A stretch of 64,000 bases of DNA from Liolophura sinensis (Eukaryota > Mollusca > Polyplacophora > Chitonida > Chitonidae), in the NCBI RefSeq assembly GCF_032854445.1, contig NC_088301.1, forward strand, positions 39,421,187 through 39,485,186. The letters run 5' to 3'. Shown one piece after another: positions 51,069 to 61,484 of the stretch. A program made the translations under genes and the position numbers. The notes under the pieces are model-generated. The model saw only the letters and a program-made list of their open reading frames with translations. It was not told the DNA's origin and did no database searches. The first letter of the stretch is position 1. Each line of letters starts with the position of its first letter.

Positions 51069-51182
51069 GTAAATGTAAAAGGTTTCACAAGCTTTCGATC
51101 CACATGCAGTTATTATCATTATTATTCCGTGATAATGATCCCGGCATGTGGATTGAAACCTTGTGAAACATTTTACATTTAC
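51069..51182. repeat. Long near-perfect hairpin (39-nt arms)
   Basis: Arms 51069-51107 and 51144-51182 are reverse complements with only three mismatches. The 36-nt loop holds a second small stem (attatca / tgataat). A transcript of either strand would fold into a ~114-nt hairpin. It could be a MITE, or a small-RNA precursor if expressed. The arms show no similarity to a miRNA known to me. Confidence 0.8.
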
Positions 51183-52589
51183 GTGGTGATGCCTCCTCTT
51201 CATTATTATTATGCCACGACAGTTTTAACGTTCTGGTTTTGCAAGAGCAGAGATTTTTCACGTATGTACATGTTGTTACAAAGTGAGTGTAAGCGATTGC
51301 CTTTTGAACGGTTTCAAAAATCTTTGGTTTGCCATTGGTTAAAACGTTTCCAAGGTCACCTGCTTTTATTTTAAGACTACGTGCACCGGATTGGATCGAA
51401 TCCATTTTGCTCTTAAGACATTTCCTGAGTGCGTTCGTTCCATAAAGAGAAATACTCCCAGAAAGCTTGTCTGAGTATTTGCGAAAGCCTATCCGAATCT
51501 GGAGTGCTCTTGCTAGTCAATGCCATTCGCCTGCAATGCACTAACTTAATTTACAAATACCCTCAGCTTTTAAAAGCTAGTAGGTGCATTTGTTCCAGGG
51601 GATTATAGAACTTGATTTATCTGAGTTAGAAATGGGATATGTTCACTATCACGGTTGCATACATACAATAAGTCTTCAGTAACACTTCCCTTGAGGTGGC
51701 TGGGTGTGAAGAGAATGGGTCCACAGATTCTTACTTATCTGCTCGTTACAGGTTTCTTGATACAGATATAGACACGTCCTCATGTACTGGGAATTTGTAT
51801 TTCCCCCCCATTCCCAATGTATCGCAGGGAAATCCTGATAACAACAGAGCGAAAGCCTCAGTAGTCCACGCATTCTATACGCTGGAAACAATAAATATCA
51901 ACGTTTTCGCATAAAAGAAATTTTGATGACACCCGTGTAAAAGCTAAAATGAAACGTGTCTACGTCTTTACCTATCATGAATATGAGGGAAATAAATGAC
52001 ACTTCTTGTAGACGAGGTATCGCCTATATATGTGTTTGACAATGGTGTGTAAGTTATCAAATTGCACCGTGATAACTCAACGCATTAGTGTAATTAACGC
52101 ATTATATGTACGAAAAGATGCAAATTTCACTCATGAATGTTAAGTCATTAACAAGAAATGCATAAGAACTCTATATTCATCCACTGTCTACCTAGAACAT
52201 AGCTCGCCTCCTATCACACTGCTATATGGAGTGTTGAAGCTTTGGGGCAAAAGGCTTTGTATTCGGGATGAATTTTTCAAAACAACATTTTCGCGCAGAA
52301 CCTTTTGGCATAACTTGATGTAGGCCAAACACGTTTACCCCTGGGACATGTATATGTCAACAATTCAAGATACTGTCACATACCTTGGGCCGATTCTAAA
52401 AAGCACGTGGTCCTTGTTGCTCTCAAGCTTATCTCAAGTCAAACTGTGAAATACGATTAAAAGACTTATTTCACGCCACATGGGCTACTTTCTGGAGCAC
52501 TGAACAAGCGTTATGTTCCACAAAAATCCAAATGTGGATTCTTGGGACCATAAACTGTGTGGTAATCTCGGTTAATGTTTTGAGAGTCA
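51183..52589. other. Non-coding (putative intron)
   Basis: Nothing recognised. The two overlapping opposite-strand frames at 51676-51914 have no family resemblance. Confidence 0.4.
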
Positions 52590-52791
52590 GAGAGTCGGTA
52601 GACCTGAGATCACACCCAGGTCGGGATGTTGCCTGTCTTGACGTTCAAGACTGAGAGGTTAGAGCAAGGAAACAGGACTGGTTAGCCCAGTGTCAGTATC
52701 AGGTTAATGGGTAGGGTGTCATGTATGGTGTCTTCGACATGATACTTTAGTGGAGGAAGTACTTTAGCGGCATGGATTCGCCCTGATACAA
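52590..52791 (+). mobile_element. SINE family 2, old copy
   Basis: Contains 'gttagagcaaggaaacaggactggttagcccagtgtcagta' type sequence, then 'gggtgtcatgtatggtgtcttcgacatgatac' and 'cggcatggattcgccctgata' type blocks. I know this core from molluscan tRNA-SINEs. It shares 'ggttagtgcaa..gactggttg' order with the copy at 53167. Its 3' end is split by the SINE at 52792-53053. Confidence 0.6.
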
Positions 52792-53063
52792 TTTATTTAT
52801 TTATTTGATTGGTGTTTTACGCCGTACTCAAGAATATTTCACTTATACGACGGCGGCCAGCATTATGGTGGGTGGAAACCGGGCAGAACCCGGGGGAAAC
52901 CCACAACCATCCGCAGGTTCCCGCGTACGACCAGAGAGGAAGCCAGAATGAGCTGAACTTGAACTCACAGCGACCGCATTGGTGAGAGACTCCTGGGTCA
53001 TCACGCTGCGCTAACCAACTGAGCCACGGAGCCCCCCCCCCCCTCCCCCTCTTCCTGATACAA
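52782..53063 (-). mobile_element. Near full-length tRNA-derived SINE, reverse orientation, nested
   Basis: The body is 52792-53053. On the - strand it reads from the tRNA-like head ('ccgtggctcagttggttagcgc', A box) through 'gtgagttcaagttcagct' (B box), 'ggcttcctctctgg', 'gtttccacccacc', 'ataatgctggccgccgtcgtataag' and 'gagtacggcgtaaaacacc' to an (aaat)n tail. It is the same family as 37166-37430. A perfect 10-bp duplication 'cctgatacaa' flanks it at 52782-52791 and 53054-53063. It sits inside the older SINE family 2 copy. A C-run (about 13 C) lies at the head end, beyond the usual start. Confidence 0.9.
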
Positions 53064-53166
53064 GAAGAGATACAAGAAGAGAGCATATATATATACGCAG
53101 CGAATGAATCTTCGTCATCATGTGACTGAATAAATTGTTAAGATCTTAACATACAAATACGTTTTT

Positions 53167-53345
53167 GAGACCGATAGCTCAGTTGGTAGAGCGTCCGCTT
53201 CGGGGACGGTAAATTCAGGGTCAATCCTGGCCCGGGTCACAACTTCCTCGCCTGGCGTTCAGCATTAAGGGGTTAGTGCAACGACTGGTTGATCCTTATC
53301 AGTATAATGGCTCAGGCGGGTCGGTTTTAGCAAGCTGTGTTGTGA
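53167..53345 (+). mobile_element. SINE family 2, tRNA-like head and core
   Basis: The head has the A-box 'tagctcagttggtagagcg' and a B-box-like 'gggtcaatcctgg'. The core is 'gcctggcgttcagcattaag', 'gggttagtgcaacgactgg'. It breaks off after 'ggctcaggcgggtcgg'. The tRNA-like part does not fold as a good free tRNA (acceptor ends do not pair and the T-loop is altered), so this is a SINE and not a tRNA gene. Confidence 0.75.
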
Positions 53346-53411
53346 TTTTTATTACTAAAGAAGGAATACGTGTAGGTCGCCTGACATACGCCGTAACTGA
53401 TGTAAATGTGT

Positions 53412-53645
53412 TGCCTACAGCATAGAGAGGAAAATCAGAGCAGCGACTACAGTGTGATAGCTGGCACATAGTCACGCGTAACCGGTGAAATACGGCCTCC
53501 TGTTAGGATTTTATTCTAACTGTTCATGTAAATGCCTGTATAGTACCAATTTACACGCCCCTAGTCCCATGGCTTCAGCAGAATTAGGTAAAAAAAATTG
53601 CTGTGATCTTTAATTGCCGTATCTTTGACGTCACTGGTCTAGAAT
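53412..53645 (+). repeat. Dispersed repeat R1, copy 6 (longest)
   Basis: Nearly complete: 'ctacagcatagagagg', 'aaaatcagagcagcgactac', 'agtgtgatagctggc', 'agtcacgcgtaaccggtg', 'aaatacggcctcctgtta', 'ttattctaactgttcatg', 'ggcttcagcagaattaggta', 'cgtcactggtctag'. Good seed for building an R1 consensus. Confidence 0.8.
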
Positions 53646-55295
53646 TACTCAAAATGCTGTGTTGTCAGTGGTAACACACAATCGCGTTAAAGCAATGTTG
53701 TATATAGATCCTATACAAATGAATGAGACATCGCATGATGTAGGGCAAAGAGGTTGTCTCTCCTTTATGGCCTTTCCTCTTGCCGTCGGGATGTGTTTTC
53801 CCCAGCTTAGAATAATTATATAAATGCCAGTCTGAAACATTATACAGGCAAGGATAGCTGACAACGACTAATATACCGTTCATGGTTGACGTTCTGGTAA
53901 CATTGAGCCGGTGATCTACGGTATCGTTTCACACAAACCTGACAGTATCGGCTGCTTTAAGAGATGTGACATTGCCAGCATGTTCCGAAACCACAGTGAG
54001 CCAAGAAGCCCGATGGCACCATCTTTGTCAGTAGGTAATGCATAATACGACGGTTTATTGAAACTTTAAGTAGATTTTTTATATCCTTTATTCTCCTCGG
54101 CCTTTTTGTGTGTATACAGCTGATTGGTTTCTCTGCAACGAGAGTGTGAAAGAGGCAAAGAAATGGTCTTCGTGTATCATTATATCTTTGTGTCCAACTG
54201 TCCTTGTAGGCTAAATACACTTAACAGTTTACTTGATGTCAGGAAGAGGATCGTTGGAACAAATTTTCGTCATTCTAATCCAGCGTACGCCTGTTGATGC
54301 TGGGTTTCCGATCGTCTCACCTGTTATTGTGAAGAAGACACCTTTTCAAGCAGTCGAGTCCATATTTACACAGTGGCTTGAAGTCAATGGGGGCACCCTC
54401 GGGACTGACTTCTGTCAGTTTAGGTAATCCAGTATGGCTGCTGTAGGCCACCCTGTATTCCCTCGCCGTTGCACCTGTCCTTGTGACACTTTTCAACAAA
54501 TAAAGTTCATATATTTAGTAGCTTGAGGTCACTGAATGAATCTTAATTGATTTTCGTTAAAGAAAATTCAGTATGGTCATTGTCCTGTTACACCTTTCTC
54601 GTGAAGAGAAGAACATAAACCAAGAATGGTTATTCGTTTGCCCTCACACTGGACACCTGTCAGCTACTGAAATTGTTAATTGTAGTAATTCTGTTCTTTT
54701 GAATGTCGATTGACATGGTAAAGGTATATCATACATCATAACCACAGTTGGTTGTCTTCGTCTGTGTTATTTCTCCGCTTGCCTGGATAGCGTGTTAATG
54801 TTTCCTTCAACGCCAAGCTGGACTATTTCGGATACTTATTACCGGTTCATGTTTATACGTCTCCTGTCAAATAATTTTCACTTATTCGTCTATACATCAG
54901 ATGGGTTTGATACATTAAACCTAGCCAAAAACATAAATATTTTATTCAGTAAAATTTTCTTTCACTTTCATTCTTGCCTTGCTGCTTCTTTCAAGAGAAA
55001 TGTCTTCACTCAAAATTATTATTTCATAAACGACCTTCATAAAAGGTAATAAAACAAATCCATATGGGTCGTGGTTTAGAATTACTGGTGTTTTAATTTC
55101 TGGTGATATGACACAGGCAAGGTACCTTGGTAAAATACTGCTGTAAACGTTAAAAAGTGAATAATAAAAGCAAATTTGAAACTGAACCAGCTTTGATTTA
55201 GGCCATAAATAATGCTAAGATGGGCTCAATGGGAATCAGATCGATAGGAATTCCAGAACACATGACAGCAGTTTTACTTAACAAACAGCTGGATA
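53646..55295. other. Non-coding (putative intron)
   Basis: Nothing recognised. An 'aataaag' lies near 54499 but no gene leads to it. Confidence 0.4.
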
Positions 55296-55680
55296 GTGGC
55301 ACTGTTGATAACGGTCCTGCATGCGAGCTGCGCTGTTGGTAACGGCGCTGCACTTTAACGACACTGCCCTGTGTTTAACGACGCTGCACTGTATGCCACA
55401 AAACTGCGCAGTTGACAACTGTGTTGCACTGTATGCACCCTCACTGCACTACTGAAAACGGTGCGGCACTGTATGCACGACACTGCACTGATGACAACGG
55501 CGCTACAATGTATGCAACGGCACTGCACAGTTGGCAATAACCCTCTAGTTTGGTAACGACACTGCACTGTTAGTAACGACGCTGTACTGTTGGTAAGGAT
55601 GCTGCACTGTAGATAACGACACTGAACTGTGGGTAACGACACTGTACTTTTTCCAACGTAACTGCACTCTTGGTAATGAT
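55296..55680. repeat. 20-bp minisatellite, degenerate
   Basis: Units like 'cactgcactgttggtaacga' are in exact 20-bp register over about 55556-55675 (six units). To the left they become irregular and longer, some carrying 'gtatgca'. The - strand has no stops in this stretch because the unit lacks them, so the 95-codon frame there is not a gene. Confidence 0.85.
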
Positions 55681-57068
55681 GGCAAATACATATAATTTTG
55701 TGCGTAGCATCGAATTTCTACATGTGGTCCTATCCGGGGTACTTAAGAATTTCACAGAAGTGGATTGGTCAGATTAGGCCTGCTTGCTTTTAGCCTGATG
55801 AAAGGTTTAAGATTATCGTGGTTCGACAAGAAATTCCTGCGTTTATAACACGTGTTTAACAGTTTAACTACGACTTGTTTTATGAAATTCAGACTGACAA
55901 TAGTAAGAATTCAGTGATTATAGAGACCCGTGGCAAGTTGGTGGCAACATAGATGGCGCTGCAGAAAATTCGTCAGCTGACATCAATGCTGTTCAAACTC
56001 CAAAAACCTAGAGGATTTTGGTATGGCTATTTACAAAGGTACGCCTACGTACGTTGTCTATATTGGTAGCTTGCCATAAACTGATTTTGCAATTCTGTTT
56101 GTTGTTGTAGACTCCATGTAGATTCTTCTCTGGATTAGGGCTGGTGGCATCTATTATCACGCGTTGAAACTTGCCAATGCGACAGTGATTTATAGCATAC
56201 CGGTGCGTGTAGAGACTTAGCCCCAATAGGCGTAGTCCCACAGCGCTCGGTTGAGTAATCGACATTCAACAAGAATTCAAAAAAAAAATATTCGGTATTG
56301 GCAAGTGTCAGTTTAGAGACATATGTCTCAGAATCGTGTTTTGCACTTGCATTCATACACTCGATCATAAAAGTTGCATTTGCACGGGAAACTCTGGCCG
56401 ATGGGTCCTTCTACTAAAAGACACCGTTCAACAGAGTAGTGCGGAGAAGGGGGTGTAGGGTCATCTATCTAAATATTTGGGACCTACTACAGATATATTT
56501 ATGCGCCGTCACAGCAGCAGACTATTACAGCTTTATTCGCTATGTCCTTCGCTCTAATGATTCCTCCAACCAAAGATTGGCTATTTAATCGTCGGGAAAA
56601 TCTGTGCATGACTTTGGAAAATGTTTCCTCAGAATTTGGCTCCAGCATGGGAGAATGTCACGTAAGCTATTAAATCAGATCATTGCTCGGTCTGGGTTTT
56701 CCCTCCCGCCGATATTAAATATATCGATTTCTTTGTATGATCCTAGTAACTGAATGTGTGTGGAGAAGACTGATTAAATAGCATGTTTAAACACGTGTCA
56801 TAGAGATATGATATGAATTATTGTATGTGATTGATTTATTGATTGATCTGTTGAATGTTTAGCTGCAAGGTTCATTAATTGATGGACTGGACGGGTACGT
56901 TCATGTTCAGTACATACATAGACATTAGGAGAAGAGTCTGGAATGAAGCAACGTGGAATCGTCAAATGGCTGTGGTCAACATGTGGCCATAGCTGATGTG
57001 ATCCATTAATCAATATTTGATGATTGGCACACACAGTTTACAAACTGGAACTTCAGACATAACTGACT
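55681..57068. other. Non-coding (putative intron)
   Basis: Nothing recognised. A (ttga)n patch at 56828-56850 resembles a reverse SINE tail. Confidence 0.4.
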
Positions 57069-57416
57069 GACTGCATGCCTGACTGATTTCATTTTTTGGT
57101 TTAATCCAGCCGTCTTCATGTGAATATTTATTTCCTGTATATTTGGCCAATTTTCAATATGTCGATATCTTTTAAGTGCAGGATTTCACAGGTTTACATA
57201 TAAAATTAGAAGACAAGACCAACGTTTTGTGATCAGGAGAATGACTGCATGCCTGGCTGATTTCATTTTTTGGTTTAATCCAGCCGTCTCATGTGAATAT
57301 TTATTTCCTGTATATTTGACCAATTTTCAATATGTCGATATATATATAAGTGCAGGATTTTACAGATTTACATATAAAATTAGAAGACAAGACCAACGTT
57401 TTGTGATCAGGAGAAT
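57069..57416. repeat. 174-bp tandem duplication
   Basis: 57069-57242 and 57243-57416 are two head-to-tail copies starting 'gactgcatgcctg' and ending 'gtgatcaggagaa'. They differ by a handful of substitutions and a small compensating indel pair (a 'tcttcatg'/'tctcatg' change and a 'tcttttaag'/'tatatataag' change). A fairly recent local duplication. Confidence 0.92.
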
Positions 57417-57799
57417 TTAAGCATGATTAAGAAAACTGTACCCAAAGTATCATTATGGCTCCTTTCCATTCCAGCGGCTTTATTAATCAAGATGTACATA
57501 CTGCATCTATTCTTAAAGAGATTTCTTTTCATGGGTTCACTCTGAAAATATTGAACTTATATAGCTAATATCTGGCAGAAATTCATGTTGCTCTTTAAAT
57601 CAACCTCTGTCTGATATAAACATAACCTGTAGACCAATTTTCACGATGAGCGACTCTCCGCTAGAGCAATTGACCCGTCCGGGCTTCCTTGGAATGCTTC
57701 GGCGCGCCAAACACAAAGGAGCGAAGATGGCAGTTTTGATTACGCCGAGTCGAGTGTCGGATAATTTCCTTTTCGCGCGTGTTCCTACGTCCACTTCTG
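57417..57799. other. Non-coding
   Basis: Nothing recognised in this stretch between two tandem arrays. Confidence 0.4.
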
Positions 57800-58015
57800 T
57801 GTGTAGATCCACAGTGTAAGCTGACCCAATGTAAAATAAGCAATTTTCTTTCAATTGTATGGGTCCAGTTTCGCCTCTGTATCAGATCTGCAATTTTCCC
57901 TGACCCTTTATGAAATAAGCAATTTTCTCTGCGTTATGCGGGGTCTTATTTCCGCCGCGTCATCGAATCCGCAATTTACCCCAACCTCAATATATGAAAT
58001 AATCAATTTTGTACG
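57800..58015. repeat. ~80-bp tandem repeat, about 2.7 copies
   Basis: The block 'aaataagcaattttct' recurs at 57834, 57913 and (as 'aaataatcaatttt') 57997, spacing 79 and 84 bp. Between them 'atc.gcaattt.ccc..acc' recurs in the same place. The copies are well diverged, so the array is old. Confidence 0.75.
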
Positions 58016-58223
58016 CTAGGTAAATGCATATATAAATTACCCAAGCAATTTAGTTAGTGTTACATGTGGCACATGTTATTTGAAACTTTTAATGATAGAA
58101 AATGATTGTTGAAAAAAACAACGTCTTTTTTTAAAGCCAGTTGACTCTTGTGTACTTGCAGTCTGTGTTTTGTTCAGTTACATCGTGCAGGAGCGCTTCC
58201 TGTCTCGTATACCCCGCCTCGGT

Positions 58224-58426
58224 GTCACGAAGTGATCTTAGACTTAAGTCAAAATTTTAATCTTTAAATTTGGTATGTTACTTTCCGTTATTTTAGCTAA
58301 AGTTTGTTGTGCAACAAAATACCCAGAATTTATACTGTCAAGCAATATTTTGACCTTGTTACATTACAAATAACAATTTTAAAGTGATTTGAAATATTTC
58401 ACTTATGTCTAAGATCGCTTCCTGAC
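58224..58426. mobile_element. 203-bp MITE with 27-bp terminal inverted repeats
   Basis: The left end 58224-58250 ('gtcacgaagtgatcttagac' then 'ttaagtc') and right end 58400-58426 are inverted repeats with about four mismatches in 27. The inside holds 'tttagctaaagtttgttgtgc' and 'ttatactgtcaagcaa' type blocks, also present in the partial copy at 23518-23653. No coding. No target-site duplication is obvious, so the superfamily is unknown. Confidence 0.75.
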
Positions 58427-61394
58427 CCTTGGGCCCGCATGTTATGTTAGAAAAGTAACCTTAACTTTTTTCACAACTTAAAATTAATTTTAATGTATGT
58501 ATGGCAATCCACTACGTTTGAGAGAACCAGAGATCAATCCTGCAACCGAGTAGGCTATAAAGACTTCCTAGTAGCCGTTATCGACTTTCTGTAGATAGAC
58601 ATAAGTCCCTGATTGGCCTTGTGTCAGGATAATGTTGACTGGGAGCATCTCGGGTTATGTCTCTACATACCGGAGTGGTGGCATTGCGCCAACTGATCGT
58701 CAGGCAGTGCTGAGACAGGCGGCTGAAAAACTATATACGGATTGTCCATACATATATCTAAGAACGTGTGTATCACAGAGCTGAATACACACCCCAAATT
58801 GTCTATCGGTCAAACAAATGAAACAATGATTATCACTCATCATTTGCCCCCGCCTCACCCCAAGTTACCCCCCCTGCAACTCACACGCATTCTCCATCTC
58901 CATTCCACTTACCCATGCACTGATTCCTTTTGTGCTCACTTAACTATTTAGGTCACTTAAAGCTACATTTTTGTATTTGATATGTAATGGTGTCACAGCG
59001 TATAGTTACATATAATAAACATAGTTTAAGTTTTGCGCAAATCCTTTTTACATTTCAGATTTATAACGCTGCTTTGGCGCTGCCTATGGAGTAACTTTTT
59101 GGGTAAAAAGATGTTGGTCAGCAATTCCATAACCATTAAATATGCCGAGGTTATTTTAGCCGAGGGAAATTGTTTTTATTGCAGCAGTTGCTATACTCCC
59201 CTAGAGCGTGTTTTATTTTCCGGATGCGCCGAGATTTTGGTAGTTACTGTCAGTGTTTGTGAGAAGGAGAGAAATGTGATCCTCGCAATACGCTCTAAAA
59301 AACACCCGTTTCAGAGATGTGGCTAGATTAACGATAGCGAATGTTTTTAAAACGGTTCCTCCAAGCAGTGTTTATGGCTAAGAGATAGTTTTCACTTGCT
59401 GTCTCTAAACCAAGAAAATTGCTTATGAGAAGTAATAGATTCTTCTCTCAGTTTCACTTTAACCCACTCTTTTCCACACCTAGCCGAACGTATATGCAGT
59501 ACTGTCTACAAACATATTAGTCTGATATCCCAGGGGACAACTTTCATTTTTATATAAACTTTCTCCAAAGTCAACTATAATAGTCGTGGGCTAGTTTGTA
59601 AGAAGAGTTTTTCTTTTAATATTTGCTATTTCTGTAAGACTTATCTTGTTAAGTTCTTCAAGTGTCGTCACCCAGACAGCTACAGATGGTAATTGCTGTG
59701 CCATTTCTTCTGTAGCAGATCAATATTTTACCTCAAGCGGTTGGTATAGCTTGTTAGAGCGCATTTCTGTCTTCATGCTATATATACAGTCAATCGGTAA
59801 AATCAATGAACTGCCGTCGTCATTTCAGTATTTCGGTCTGTATGTGTGTAGGGTAAAAACAGTCACTACATGTGTGAAATAAATAATTCGATGTGGGTTT
59901 TTGTATTTTTTAGGTCAGTGCAAATAACGTATATAGATTTATACAAATTGGCACATTGTAAAAAAACACAAATGCATGCAAGTTACATTTTCTGTAACTA
60001 AAAAAGTAAACTGCCATTATACATGTAGTATGCAACGCATGCAGGCACTGGTGATTGTAGCTATCACGGCTAAAGTTTGAACAGTTAAGAACTGTGGCAG
60101 TACGAACAATAGGACCCTGACAAATGTCGTAATTTCAGTGTTTGTCGGTAATCTTAGGTGTCGTATTAGACAGGTTTCACTGAACTGCAAATAATAGTGG
60201 GATACAAATAAACCGCGGAAGCAATAAAAGCAACGCACTGCGTTATTGCGTGCGACAGGGTAATAAAAGGGTTCTCCCGCCTAATGCCAGTTACCTGGTG
60301 TAATTTATATGGCATCTCTTCAGTCTGACTCATATTTAGATGTTATTCCATAACCGTACATTAAGAATGGCGTTGCTATGGAAATTGCCTTGCATGTGTA
60401 TCATCTCAAGCATAAAATATTTCTGCAATTCACCTGATTAACTGAGCAGCAGTCCCTTTCTCTCTCCATACATCCCACCTTGTTCATGCACACTACTTAG
60501 TGTCCTGTGCAAGTTTCATTTTTCCATTACACACAGTAATTTATATGTTCAGACATGTCGACGTCAATAGTCCAATGCATTACCAAGAACACCTTTACTC
60601 GTCAGGTGAGGAGTTATATGTAGATTCTCCGATGTTCTCCTGTGGTGCCATATATATACCAAAACTATTGTAATGGCAAAACTGGAGATCGCTTTGATAC
60701 AGCAGAAGTAGTGCTTTGTGATACAATGCGGTGTCTTGACAGCTGGGATCATATTGCAGACATCATTTACAGCTTGCAAGCAGTATTTCGCTCTTGTGTG
60801 TACAATTGCCCCAGCCGGCTTTGTTCCAGTTGGCGTGGTAGAACGTATGACCCCTTAAAATCATGTGCTAATAGGTTGTAGGTCTCTCTGTTTGGACACC
60901 TGGATTTTGTAACCGAACCAAGTAATATGAAACATGAATATATGCATGTATATGAAGATGAATTATGTACATTAGTATCATTTTTTGTTTGGCATAAGAA
61001 TGTCTGTTATGGAAGAGGGTAGTCCAAGAACTTAATCTACGCATATAACTTGGACCCGTCATGAAATTGAGGTATTGTATAAGTCTGTGCTTGTATAAAT
61101 ACATATATATGTGATAGACTATATTTCCTCAGTTTCCGCACTGAATAAAAATTGCGTACTCAATGGTTGTGGAATGAAAAGTCTTTGATTTGAACCGTGC
61201 ACTTCTGCCCGAGCCTTTACAAACCCTGGAAGCGGAATATATAATGTACAATGTAAACTTGCTGGCACCATGTGGAAGACTGAAACAGATGGTACGTTCT
61301 GACCGCAACACCTACTGGGATCATCAAGTGTAATAATTATTACATAACGTTCACCTGTCCCTTAATCCATTTAAAGTATAAGTGGGAATCGCAC

Positions 61395-61396
<2 letters not shown>
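58427..61396. other. Non-coding (putative intron)
   Basis: No exon recognised. A C-rich patch (58850-58880) and a tRNA-SINE-like trace at about 60815-60880 (A-box-like 'ccagttggcgtggtagaac') are present. 60372-60385 'gttgctatggaaat' is an imperfect X-box-like sequence. Confidence 0.4.

Positions 61397-61480
<84 letters not shown>
61397..61480. repeat. (TA)42 microsatellite
   Basis: Eighty-four bases of pure alternating TA, the longest simple repeat in the window. Able to extrude a cruciform. The length in the assembly may be unreliable. Confidence 0.97.

Positions 61481-61484
<4 letters not shown>

Noticed and set aside
53167-53240. Apparent tRNA gene
   Set aside because: A- and B-box present, but the cloverleaf ends do not pair well and a known SINE core follows directly, so it is a SINE head.
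55355-55642. 95-codon Cys-rich repetitive - strand frame
   Set aside because: Reads through the 20-bp minisatellite. The same explanation applies.
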